NCBI RefSeq assembly: GCF_030812785.1
Contig: NZ_JAUSTJ010000003.1
Location: forward strand, 62,001-126,000
From: Sphingomonas kyeonggiensis
GTDB lineage: Bacteria; Pseudomonadota; Alphaproteobacteria; Sphingomonadales; Sphingomonadaceae
Direction of reading: 5' to 3'
Length of the DNA: 64,000 bases
The stretch's first letter is position 1. Each line of letters begins with the position of its first letter. The position numbers and the translations under genes are program-made. Below are positions 17,877 to 25,879 of this stretch, in pieces. The notes beneath the pieces are model-generated. The model was not told the origin of the DNA and searched no databases. It was given only the letters and a program-made list of their open reading frames with translations.

Positions 17877-17937
17877 CGTCCCTCGTGCGCTTCCGCGCGA
17901 AATCCGGCCCCCTTGCCCAAGGGCGTACCACGCGGAT

Positions 17938-17950
17938 TTGCTGCAATGCA
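17938..17950 (+). promoter_or_regulatory. Candidate PhaR/AniA-like half-conserved operator (TTGCTGCAATGCA)
   Basis: This 13-base motif lies in the divergent interval between the GT4-OPX-acetyltransferase operon and the OafA-like gene. The same 13 bases occur upstream of galU at 28160. It contains CTGC-N3-GCA, close to the CTGC-N3-GCAG operator described for PhaR-type regulators of alphaproteobacteria; the last base differs here. No binding data are available, so this is a sequence-based suggestion. Confidence 0.4.
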
Positions 17951-18065
17951 CCACGTGCGCGACCGCCCTGTCGCCCCGGTGGGGCAACTGACCGCTTAGG
18001 CGGCGCGCGGGCCCCGGATGCCCCGCTAACAACCGGGTGTTCAGGGACGATTTCGGAGAAGCATC

Positions 18066-19223
18066 ATGGCCATTCGGCGAGTCGAATGTCTCGACGGGTT
18101 GCGCGGCCTGGCGGCTTTATGGGTGCTGATCGGGCACATGATGATCCTCACCGGCTTCCGCCTGCCGCTGGTCAGCAAGCCGGACCTGGGCGTGGACCTG
18201 TTCATCCTGCTCTCGGGCTTCCTGATGGTGTTCCAGTATCAGCTGCGCGCCGGCAGCGAGGACTGGAGTGCGCCCGGCACCTGGACGGCGTTCTGGACGC
18301 GGCGCTTCTTCCGGCTCGCGCCACTCTTCTATGTGACGCTGGCGGCGGCGCTGATCGCCGGGCCGGCCATCTATGAGAGCCGGGTGGCGATCGACACCTT
18401 CCTCGGCCAGGCGCTCCAGCCGCACGAGCGCTACACCGATGCCAGCCTGGCCAATATCGCCGCGCATCTGAGCTTCGTCTTTGGGCTGCTGCCCGACTAT
18501 GCTTTCCGTACCGCGCTGCCCGACTGGAGCCTGGGGCTGGAGATGCAATTCTACGCGCTCTTCCCCTTCCTGGTGCTGCTCGCCCGGCGGATCGGCTGGA
18601 TGCCGATGGCGCTGGTCGCGGCGGCGGGCGGGGTTGTCGTGGCGCTGCTCGCAGGCGCGGCCGGGCTCGACTGGCCGATGCCGTCCTTCCTGGCGCTCAA
18701 GCTCCAGCTCTTCCTGTGCGGCATGCTGATCGCCGCCGATCCGGGCGAGGGACGCGGGCGGAGCTGGATGCATCTCGGCCTGGCCTTGCTGCTCGCGGCG
18801 ATCCCGATCGGCGGCGAGCAGGACCTGCTCCACTTCGCGGTGCGCGAGCTGCTGGTGCTCGGCTTCTTCGCGCTGGTCCATCTGCGCTCGCTGGGCGTGG
18901 TCGACGGCGTCTCGCGGCTGCTCGGGAGCCGGCCGTTCCACTGGCTGGGCGAGCTCAGCTACGGGACCTATCTGATCCACCTGCTGATCCTGCAGCCGGT
19001 GGCGGCGGCGGTGATCGGCCATTTCGGTACCGGGCTGGGCGCGGCCGGGCGGTTCGTGCTGACCGGGGCGGTGGTGGTGCCGGTCACCTATGCGCTGGCG
19101 TTCGTGACCTACAAGCTCGTCGAGCTGCCCGGGCAGAAGCTGGGCAAGGCGGTGATCCGAAGGGCTACCGGCAACGCGGTGCGGTCGCGGCAGACGGTGC
19201 CGGAGGAACTGGCGGCGCCTTGA
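18066..19223 (+). CDS. OafA/YrhL-like acyltransferase family 3 protein
   Basis: These integral-membrane enzymes move acyl groups to sugars on the periplasmic side. The 385-residue protein starts RVECLDGLRGLAALWVLIGH, the typical first motif with its catalytic-type His. It continues with FILLSGFLM, FWTRRFFRLAPLFYV and about ten hydrophobic helices, ending in a short basic tail. A GGAG sits before the ATG. It is transcribed alone, divergent from the GT4 operon and convergent with the second RTX gene. It provides a second acyl-decorating activity besides the hexapeptide acetyltransferase; acetyl versus succinyl or glyceryl cannot be told. Confidence 0.92.
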   Translation: MAIRRVECLDGLRGLAALWVLIGHMMILTGFRLPLVSKPDLGVDLFILLSGFLMVFQYQLRAGSEDWSAPGTWTAFWTRRFFRLAPLFYVTLAAALIAGPAIYESRVAIDTFLGQALQPHERYTDASLANIAAHLSFVFGLLPDYAFRTALPDWSLGLEMQFYALFPFLVLLARRIGWMPMALVAAAGGVVVALLAGAAGLDWPMPSFLALKLQLFLCGMLIAADPGEGRGRSWMHLGLALLLAAIPIGGEQDLLHFAVRELLVLGFFALVHLRSLGVVDGVSRLLGSRPFHWLGELSYGTYLIHLLILQPVAAAVIGHFGTGLGAAGRFVLTGAVVVPVTYALAFVTYKLVELPGQKLGKAVIRRATGNAVRSRQTVPEELAAP

Positions 19224-19233
19224 GGATTACTCC

Positions 19234-19344
19234 CGTCATCCCCGCGAAAGCGGGGACCCATCTCCTGCACGCGCCACCCGATCCGACTGCTGGTGTGACC
19301 GCGGCATCTCCCCGAGATGGGTCCCCGCTTTCGCGGGGATGACG
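19234..19344. repeat. Long inverted repeat between convergent genes, probable bidirectional terminator
   Basis: Two 31-base arms (19234-19264 and 19314-19344) are exact reverse complements around a 49-base centre, and each arm contains its own inner hairpin (CCCCGC GAAA GCGGGG). It lies exactly between the stops of the acyltransferase (19223) and the second RTX gene (19355). The same type of palindrome occurs at 37619-37707 and 47834-47927, so this is a dispersed REP-like element that probably also terminates transcription both ways. Confidence 0.8.
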
Positions 19345-19354
19345 ATGGAAGGAC

Positions 19355-21538
19355 CTAGCCGAACACGAAATCGTTCGCGCTTACGCTCTGGGTGCCGCGC
19401 AGGAAGATGCTTTCGGCGCCCACCCCGATACGGATTCCCTCCGCGCTCGTGGTGAAACTGAGCTGCTCATAGGCGATATCGAAGGCGCTCAGGTCGATAT
19501 GGTCCTGGCCCGAGGCGAAGTCGCCGATCTCGTCGGCGCCCGAGCCCGGTTCGAAGACGAACCAGTCCGCGCCGCCGCCGCCGAACAGCTGGTCGTTGCC
19601 GCCGCCGCCCATCAGATGGTCGGGGCCGTCGCCGCCATAGAGCTTGTCGGCGCCGCCGGCGACCGTCCCAGTCGAATCGCGACCGTCGCCATAGAGCCAG
19701 TCATTGCCGTCGCCGCCCTCCAGCGTGTCGGCGCCGCCCCTGGCATTGTCCTTCATCACGTCGCCGTCGCCGATCAATATGTCGTCGCCTGCGCCGCCGG
19801 TCAGCTTGTCGTTGCCGCCCTTGCCGCTGCCATAGATGTTGGCGGCGTCGCCGATCAGCAGGTCGGCATCGTCGCCGCCGTCGAGCCGGTCGTTGGCGCC
19901 CTGGCTGCTCAGCCATTCGAGATCGCCGACCAGCCGGTCCGCCCCCGTCCCGCCGATCAGCGTGTCCGACTGCCAGCCGCCGAGCAGGCTGTCGGCGCCG
20001 GCTTGGCCCTGGAGCAGATCCTCGCCATTGCCGCCGCTCAGCACGTCGGCGCCCGAATTGCCGGCGATGTCGTCATTGCCGTCGAGCCCGCTCAGCGTGT
20101 CGCTGCCCGCGCCGCCGATCATCATGTTGCCAAGCGCATTGCCGGTGCCGGTGAAGTCGGCCGCGCCGCGGCGGATCAGATTCTCGATGTTGCTGCCCAG
20201 CGTGTAGCTGGCGAGCGTCGTCTCGACCCGGTCGATGCCGGCATTGGCGGCTTCGGTGATCCGGTCGCCGGCATGGTCGACCAGGAAGATGTTGTCGCGC
20301 GAGGTGCCGGTCATGGTGTCCGCGGTCGCGGTGGCGGGCAGGGGCAGCAGCGCGACATAGCTGGTCGCGCCGGGCGAAGCGGCGCCCTGGTCGACCGCCA
20401 GCGTCTCGCGGATCGTTGCGGCGCCGGTGAGGCCGGGCAGGCTGGCCTGGGTCGCGAGGATCGACAGCTCCGAATGGGTGATCTCGACGCCCTGCAGCGT
20501 GAGCTTGCCATTCGACGAGATCACCTTGGTGCGCGATCCGGCATCGTCGAAATGGCCGCCGATCACGGTGACGTTGGCCGCGGTATCGAGCCAGAGCTGG
20601 TTCTGCTCGGAGATGCCGCCGCGCAGCACCGGGTTGCGGCCGGTCGGGTCGATCAGGGTCGCCTCGCCCCACAGCCGGAAGTTGCGGCCATTCTCCTCGC
20701 TGAGCGCACGGACCAGCACGGTGCCGGTCGACTTGAGGTCGTATCCGCCATCGCTGTTGCCGCGCGCGACCGTGTCGATGAAGCGCACGTCATAGACGCC
20801 GCGCTCGGTCGCGAAGCCGTCGCCGTTGAAATAGGCGCCGGCGGTGCTCTGGACATTCTCCATGGTCACCTGGTTGAGCGTGACATTGTGGACGGTGCCG
20901 TCGAGATGCACGCCTTCGGGCAGGTCGTCGCCCAGTTGCCCGGCCATGTCGGCGCGGACATTGTCGATCAGCACGTTGTTGGTGTCGTACTGGAGGCGGA
21001 TCGCCGCCTTGGAGAAGCCCTTCACGTCGATGTCGCGCAGGGTGAGCCCGGTGATCGTCGCGGTGCCCGAGGCCGCGCTCGAATAATCCTCGAAGAAGCG
21101 GCGGACGTTGCTGGCGTCGACGCCCTCGATGCGCAGGTTGCTCAGGTCGGCGGTGACGCGGAAGGCAGTGCCGACATTGTCGATCTGCAGGTCGCGGAAC
21201 ACCAGGTTGCTGGCGCCGGTGCCGAGCTTGAACAGCTCGTTGCCGGCGACGTCGCCCGCCTGCCAGTCGGTCGGGCGCGAGCCGCTGAAATGCGCTTCCA
21301 TGGCATTGCCGGCGGAATCGATACCGCGAACGGTCACCGGATTGCCGTCGGTGCCGCCGCGCGTGATGCCCAGGATGCCGGTGACGCCATAATCGCCCTG
21401 GTCGGCGAGCAGCAGCACTTCGCCGCCCGGTCCGGCCTTTCCGATCAGCGTGTTGAGCGAACCGATCGACGCTGCGTTGTTGATGTCCCGGCCGCTTTTG
21501 TCTCCGGATCCGGCAGGCGAAATGTACAGGCTGGGCAT
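19355..21538 (-). CDS. Secreted beta-helix/RTX protein, paralogue of the giant RTX protein
   Basis: This 727-residue paralogue of the protein at 10605 shares its start (MPSLYISPAGSG versus MPILYISPTGTG), fold and C-terminal export region (IDLSAFDIAYEQLSFTT ... DFVFG). The beta-helix (about 1-375) holds NGDGFATERG (N238), NSDGGYDLKS (D263, D267) and RNFRLW (R288), aligned residue for residue with the giant. Only one short RTX block (about 440-660) follows, without the ten-fold module array. There is no Sec signal. The start was set by homology; an upstream in-frame ATG would add 12 residues and has no better ribosome site. Probable type I cargo acting on the extracellular polymer as lyase or epimerase; activity not proven. 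Confidence 0.88.
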   Translation of the reverse strand: MPSLYISPAGSGDKSGRDINNAASIGSLNTLIGKAGPGGEVLLLADQGDYGVTGILGITRGGTDGNPVTVRGIDSAGNAMEAHFSGSRPTDWQAGDVAGNELFKLGTGASNLVFRDLQIDNVGTAFRVTADLSNLRIEGVDASNVRRFFEDYSSAASGTATITGLTLRDIDVKGFSKAAIRLQYDTNNVLIDNVRADMAGQLGDDLPEGVHLDGTVHNVTLNQVTMENVQSTAGAYFNGDGFATERGVYDVRFIDTVARGNSDGGYDLKSTGTVLVRALSEENGRNFRLWGEATLIDPTGRNPVLRGGISEQNQLWLDTAANVTVIGGHFDDAGSRTKVISSNGKLTLQGVEITHSELSILATQASLPGLTGAATIRETLAVDQGAASPGATSYVALLPLPATATADTMTGTSRDNIFLVDHAGDRITEAANAGIDRVETTLASYTLGSNIENLIRRGAADFTGTGNALGNMMIGGAGSDTLSGLDGNDDIAGNSGADVLSGGNGEDLLQGQAGADSLLGGWQSDTLIGGTGADRLVGDLEWLSSQGANDRLDGGDDADLLIGDAANIYGSGKGGNDKLTGGAGDDILIGDGDVMKDNARGGADTLEGGDGNDWLYGDGRDSTGTVAGGADKLYGGDGPDHLMGGGGNDQLFGGGGADWFVFEPGSGADEIGDFASGQDHIDLSAFDIAYEQLSFTTSAEGIRIGVGAESIFLRGTQSVSANDFVFG

Positions 21539-21623
21539 GGCTCGGCGACCCCGTGGTTGTTCGATGCTTAACATCGATCAATTTAGATGCCGTGGTGCAT
21601 CGCAGCGTGGTTAAGCCGGGATT

Positions 21624-21923
21624 ATGCTGATCAGCCGAGGGGTTATTGCGGTGGACCGTCGGGAACTTATCGTTTCGATTACGGGACTTGCAGCGGGAAG
21701 TGCATGCGCTGCACGGCTCCCGGACGGCGATGCTGCGCTGCGTCCGAGCCTGGTCGTGGAGGCCGAGGGGCCGGGCCGCTGGCGGATCCGCAGCTGGCAA
21801 TGGCGCGGCGATGCCTGGCGGCCGGCGATCGCGCGGGCGGTGCTGGGGGCTGGCGGGATTGTGGTGTCAGGGAAGATCGACGCGGCGAGCCGGGCGGAGG
21901 TGCTGGGTCGGTTGCGAGCCTAG
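21624..21923 (+). CDS. Small hypothetical protein (uncertain)
   Basis: A 99-residue ORF divergent from the second RTX gene. The N-terminal part (VDRRELIVSITGLAAGSACA) resembles a twin-arginine or Sec-type signal, and the rest (SLVVEAEGPGRWRIRSWQWRGD) reads like a small folded domain. Its main support is a strong rho-independent terminator 20 bp after the stop. I recognise no family. It may be real, a remnant, or chance in GC-rich DNA. Confidence 0.35.
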   Translation: MLISRGVIAVDRRELIVSITGLAAGSACAARLPDGDAALRPSLVVEAEGPGRWRIRSWQWRGDAWRPAIARAVLGAGGIVVSGKIDAASRAEVLGRLRA

Positions 21924-21942
21924 GGCTCTCCCCGTCTCCAAT

Positions 21943-21976
21943 CGTCACCCCGGCCTTGGGCCGGGGTGACGTTTTT
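21943..21976 (+). terminator. Rho-independent terminator
   Basis: A perfect 13-bp stem (CGTCACCCCGGCC paired with its complement, 21943-21955 and 21959-21971) with a TTG loop is followed by TTTTT on the + strand. It lies after the small ORF ending at 21923 and just before the convergent GT4 stop at 21985, so it may serve both directions. Confidence 0.8.
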
Positions 21977-21984
21977 GAGAGGGG

Positions 21985-23175
21985 TTAGCCCTTAGCGACA
22001 CCCGGCTGCCCGGAAGCACGCGGCGTCTCCCGCCCCGGCGCCAGTGCGCTGCGATAGACCGCCAGCGTGTCCTCCGCCGCCTTGTCCCAGCTGAACCGCG
22101 CCCGCACCGTGTCGCGGTCGACCTGGAACTCGGCGCAGTCCGCATCGAGCCGATCGGTCAGCGCCGCGACGTCGCCGACCGGGAAATAGTTGCGCGCGTC
22201 CAGGGCGATATCGAGATTGGCGGGGATGTCGCTCAGCAGCATCGGCGCGCCGCAGCTTGCCGCTTCCAGCGCTGCGATCGGCAGGCCCTCGTGATAGCTC
22301 GGCATCACGAACAGCGCGGTGTTCTCGTAGAGGCACTTGAGCGTCGCGCGCGACTGGACGCCGGCGAAGATCACCCGGTCGCCGGCGCGCTCGATCAGCG
22401 CGCGGGCATAGTCGCTCTCGTGATCGGTGGCGCCGGCGATGACCAGCTTCGCATCGGAGCCGGACGCCTCGAACGCCTCGATCAGGTCGTGCAGGCCCTT
22501 TTCCGGCACCAGCCGGGCGACGGCGAGCAGGAACTTGCCGCGCTCCACGCCGATCCGCTCGAGCACCAGATCGGGATCGGCATCGCCGGGCAGGTCCGAC
22601 GTGCCGTTGGGGATGTAGCTGATCGTCTGCGCGCGGGCCGGGAACTGGCGCTTGAGCTGCGTCGCCAGCGAGGGCGAGACGGCGATTACCCGGTGGGCGA
22701 AGTTGAGCGCCAGCCACTCGCCGCTGCGCAGCGCAGTGCGGGCGACCTTGCCCCATTTGGCGCGGTGATAATCGGTGCCGTGATGCGTCACGACCACCTT
22801 GAGCCCGAGCAGCCGGGCGAAGGGCGCCAGCAGGCCCGGGCCGATCGCATGGATATGGATCAGGTCCGCGCCGCGCTTGCGGGCGGAAAGCACCGCGAGG
22901 AAGGTCGAGACGATCGCCTCGAGATGCTGTTGGCGCGGGCAGGGGATGCCGACGATCTCGACGCCGCGATGCTCGTTCACGGCCTCGGGCAGATAGGGTG
23001 CGCGGCCGAGCACCACCGAGCGGTGATCGGGCCATAGTGCCTTGATCCGCGGCAGCAGCTCCTCGCAATGGCTCTCGATCCCGCCCATGACATGGGGGAA
23101 GCCGCGCAACCCGGTTACGCAGATGGTCGGCGGGCCATCGGCACCGCCGGTAGACGCACTTGTCCGTTGCAGCAT
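21985..23175 (-). CDS. Glycosyltransferase family 4
   Basis: A 396-residue GT-B enzyme with the N-terminal motif TGLRGFPHVMGGIESHCEEL, which is typical of GT4 proteins in capsule and EPS loci. The C-terminal half has LLAVARLVPEKGLHDLI, LVIAGATDHESDYAR and the EX7E-like block PSYHEGLPIAALEAASCG. The start MLQRTS was chosen because GGAG lies nine bases upstream. It is the last gene of the UGDH-epimerase-GT4 leftward operon, so it may use UDP-GlcA or UDP-GalA made by its two upstream neighbours; that is inference from position. Confidence 0.92.
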   Translation of the reverse strand: MLQRTSASTGGADGPPTICVTGLRGFPHVMGGIESHCEELLPRIKALWPDHRSVVLGRAPYLPEAVNEHRGVEIVGIPCPRQQHLEAIVSTFLAVLSARKRGADLIHIHAIGPGLLAPFARLLGLKVVVTHHGTDYHRAKWGKVARTALRSGEWLALNFAHRVIAVSPSLATQLKRQFPARAQTISYIPNGTSDLPGDADPDLVLERIGVERGKFLLAVARLVPEKGLHDLIEAFEASGSDAKLVIAGATDHESDYARALIERAGDRVIFAGVQSRATLKCLYENTALFVMPSYHEGLPIAALEAASCGAPMLLSDIPANLDIALDARNYFPVGDVAALTDRLDADCAEFQVDRDTVRARFSWDKAAEDTLAVYRSALAPGRETPRASGQPGVAKG

Positions 23176-23212
23176 GTCGATACTCCGTACTCGCCCGGCC
23201 GGTTTTCCCGGC

Positions 23213-24226
23213 TCAGGCCACCGCTGCCATCGGCCCTCTTCCACCCTGTTCGATCTCGCTCAGATACCAGTCGACGAACCGCTCGATGCCCTGGGCGAGC
23301 GAAACCTTGGGACTGTATCCGGTGAGCGCGCGGATCGCCGAGATGTCGGCGAAGGTCGCGGTCACGTCGCCCGGCTGCATCGGGCGCATCAGCTTCACCG
23401 CCTGGCGGCCGAGCGCGCGCTCGAGCGTGGCGATCATGTCCATCAGGCCGACCGGATCGCAGTCGCCGATGTTGAGCAGCCGGTGCTCGCCCGCTGCCGG
23501 CGGCTTGTCGAGCACGCCGACCACCCCGTCGACGATGTCGTCGATATAGGTGAAGTCGCGCGCCATCCGGCCCTCGCCATAGACCTCGATCGGCTGGCCG
23601 AGCAGGATCTTCTGGGCGAAGCCGAAATAGGCCATGTCGGGCCGGCCCCAGGGGCCATAGACGGTGAAGAAGCGCAGCCCGCTCATCCGCAGGCCGTAGA
23701 GCGTCGCATAGCTCTGGCTCATCAGCTCGCAGCTGCGCTTGGTCGCCGCATAGAGCGAGACCGGCGCGGTGCAGGGCTCGTCCTCGCGGAAGCCTTCGCC
23801 GCCCAGTGGCCGCTCGCCATAGACCGAGCTCGACGAGGCATAGACGAGATGCTCGACATTGCCGGCCTGGCGTGCCGCCTCGAGCACCGCGAGATGCCCC
23901 TTCAGGTTGCTGTGCTCATAGGCGAAGGGGTTCTCGATGCTGTAGCGCACCCCCGCCTGTGCCGCGAGATGGACGATCCGGCGCACGCCGTTCCCGGCCA
24001 CCAGCTCGGCGAGCAGCTCGGGGCTGGCGATGTCGCCGCGGACCAGGCGGAAGTCGAAATTGTCGACCAGCCGCGCGACCCGCGCCTCCTTCAGCGCGAC
24101 GTCATAATAGTCGGTGAAATTGTCGAGCCCGATCACGCGCTCGCCGCGCGCGAGGAGCCGCTCGGACACCGCATGGCCGATGAAGCCAGCGGCGCCCGTC
24201 ACGAGGACGGGGCCGCCGGCGCTCAC
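23213..24226 (-). CDS. UDP-glucuronate 4-epimerase-like NAD-dependent epimerase (SDR)
   Basis: This 337-residue extended SDR protein probably converts UDP-glucuronate to UDP-galacturonate. It has the NAD-binding VLVTGAAGFIGHAVSERLL, an LDNFTDYYDVALKEAR loop typical of UDP-GlcA epimerases, HLAAQAGVRYSIENP, the catalytic Ser-rich YASSSSVYG, and YxxxK as YAATKRSCE. It also carries RFFTVYGPWGRPDMA and RDFTYIDDIV. The GTG start overlaps the UDP-glucose dehydrogenase stop by 4 bp (GTGA), so the two pathway steps are coupled. The operon context (UDP-Glc to UDP-GlcA to UDP-GalA) supports the substrate assignment. Confidence 0.9.
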   Translation of the reverse strand: MSAGGPVLVTGAAGFIGHAVSERLLARGERVIGLDNFTDYYDVALKEARVARLVDNFDFRLVRGDIASPELLAELVAGNGVRRIVHLAAQAGVRYSIENPFAYEHSNLKGHLAVLEAARQAGNVEHLVYASSSSVYGERPLGGEGFREDEPCTAPVSLYAATKRSCELMSQSYATLYGLRMSGLRFFTVYGPWGRPDMAYFGFAQKILLGQPIEVYGEGRMARDFTYIDDIVDGVVGVLDKPPAAGEHRLLNIGDCDPVGLMDMIATLERALGRQAVKLMRPMQPGDVTATFADISAIRALTGYSPKVSLAQGIERFVDWYLSEIEQGGRGPMAAVA

Positions 24227-25572
24227 GCTGCCTGCCTGTCGTTCGCGGCTTCGGCGTCTTCCTGCTTGCCCGGCCGGCCGACGCTGACATAGCGCAGGCC
24301 CACTTCCTCCGCCTGGGCGGGCGGATAGATGTTGCGCAGGTCGACCAGCACCGGCTCGGCCATCGTCGTCGCCAGGCGCTTGAGGTCGAGCGCGCGGAAG
24401 GCGTCCCATTCGGTGACGATCACCGTCGCCGCCGCCCCTTCGGCCGCGGCATAGGGCGAGGTGGCATATTCCACGTCCTTCAGCACCGCCTCGGCGGCGG
24501 ACATGCCCTCGGGATCATAGGCGCGGATCTTCGCACCGGCGTCCTGCAGTGCCTGGATGATCGCGATCGACGGCGCGTCGCGCATGTCGTCGGTATTGGG
24601 CTTGAAGGTGAGGCCGAGCACCGCGACCGTCCGGCCGCGCACGCGCCCGTCCATCGCCGCCAGCACCTTTCGGCCCATGGCGCGCTTGCGCTGGTCGTTG
24701 ACCGCGATCGTCGCCTCGATCAGCCGCAGCGGCGCGTCGTGGTCCTGCGCCGTCTTCATCAGCGCCAGCGTGTCCTTGGGGAAGCAGGAGCCCCCATAGC
24801 CCGGGCCGGCATGGAGGAACTTGGCCCCGATCCGGTTGTCGAGCCCGATGCCGCGCGCGACTTCCTGGACGTCGGCGCCGACCTCCTCGCACAGGTCCGC
24901 CATCTCGTTGATGTAGGTGATCTTCATCGCCAGGAAGGCGTTGGCGGCATATTTGATCAGCTCGCTGGTCCGCCGGCGGGTGAAGACGATCGGCGCCTTG
25001 TTGAGCGAGAGCGGGCGATAGACCGCCTCCAGCGGCGCGCGGGCGCGGTCGTCCTCGATGCCGATGACGACGCGGTCGGGCCGCTTGAAGTCCTCGATCG
25101 CGGCACCTTCGCGCAGGAATTCGGGGTTCGAGGCGACGGCGAACTCGGCCGCCGGATTGCACTCGCGGATGATCCGCTCGACCTCGTCGCCGGTGCCGAC
25201 GGGCACGGTCGACTTGGTGACGATCACGGTGAAGCCGTTCAGCGCGCCGGCGATCTCGCGGGCGGCGCCATAGACATAGGAGAGGTCGGCATGGCCGTCG
25301 CCGCGCCGGCTCGGCGTGCCGACCGCGATGAACACGACGTCCGCCGCGCCGACGGCTTCGGAGAGCTCGGTGGTGAATTCGAGATTGCCCGCCGCGACGT
25401 TGCGCGCGACGAGCTCGTCCAGCCCGGGCTCATAGATGGGGATTCCGCCGGCGCGGAGCCGGGCGATCTTGTTCGCGTCCTTGTCGACGCAGGTCACGTG
25501 ATGGCCGAAATCGGCAAAACACGCGCCCGAAACCAGCCCGACATAGCCGGACCCGATCATAACGATACGCAT
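24223..25572 (-). CDS. UDP-glucose 6-dehydrogenase
   Basis: It oxidises UDP-glucose to UDP-glucuronate with two NAD+. The 449-residue protein has the Rossmann start MRIVMIGSGYVGLVSGACF, VGTPSRRGDGHADLS, KSTVPVGTG, SNPEFLREG, the catalytic Cys motif GPGYGGSCFPKD and the C-terminal LGLTFKPNTDDMRDAPS. The ATG has GGGAG ten bases upstream. It is the first gene of the operon, fed by UDP-glucose from the GalU encoded at 28324. All catalytic positions are intact. Symbols used for this enzyme include ugdH, ugd and rkpK. Confidence 0.96.
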   Translation of the reverse strand: MRIVMIGSGYVGLVSGACFADFGHHVTCVDKDANKIARLRAGGIPIYEPGLDELVARNVAAGNLEFTTELSEAVGAADVVFIAVGTPSRRGDGHADLSYVYGAAREIAGALNGFTVIVTKSTVPVGTGDEVERIIRECNPAAEFAVASNPEFLREGAAIEDFKRPDRVVIGIEDDRARAPLEAVYRPLSLNKAPIVFTRRRTSELIKYAANAFLAMKITYINEMADLCEEVGADVQEVARGIGLDNRIGAKFLHAGPGYGGSCFPKDTLALMKTAQDHDAPLRLIEATIAVNDQRKRAMGRKVLAAMDGRVRGRTVAVLGLTFKPNTDDMRDAPSIAIIQALQDAGAKIRAYDPEGMSAAEAVLKDVEYATSPYAAAEGAAATVIVTEWDAFRALDLKRLATTMAEPVLVDLRNIYPPAQAEEVGLRYVSVGRPGKQEDAEAANDRQAA

Positions 25573-25879
25573 TACGCACTGCTCCCTGATACGCGGAGAC
25601 GATACTAATTCTGTTGCGCCTGCGAACACTCATCCTGTGCCGTGGCGCCGTCAACTTGCCAGCTTTGAGCTGAGAGAAATCGGCGGCGAAATGAATTGTG
25701 CTTCATTTTGCCGGTCGATTGGGTTGCGGTGCACAAATATTGCGCCTTCGCAACGAATGGCTTGCGCCTCTGCTAGAACGGCGGCGTGGCAATTCGGCTC
25801 CGCCCGTCGCAAACGCTTCGCCCTGATCTTGCCACGCATGGGCGGCGGAGTAGGATCATCTGCGACAAGCCGTGGGACG
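25573..25879. promoter_or_regulatory. Divergent intergenic region with inverted-repeat operator candidate
   Basis: This 307-bp interval separates the leftward UGDH operon from the rightward ALDH-like gene and is AT-richer than its surroundings around 25670-25760. At 25689-25708 there is a perfect 7-bp inverted repeat, AAATGAA-N6-TTCATTT, a likely regulator-binding site. A GCA-rich stretch (TTGCGGTGCACAAATATTGC) follows near 25726. No convincing ORF was found in the interval. Confidence 0.5.

Noticed and set aside
19499..21571. A 690-codon open frame opposite the second RTX gene
   Set aside because: The translation is an antisense image of RTX repeats (Val/Ala/Gly/Asp-rich) with no domain; the sense strand carries clear paralogy to the giant RTX protein.
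25637..25879. An N-terminal extension of the ALDH-like protein by 81 codons
   Set aside because: The added residues are Cys/Arg-rich and unlike the family, and they would run through the operator-like palindrome; the family alignment begins at the ATG at 25880.
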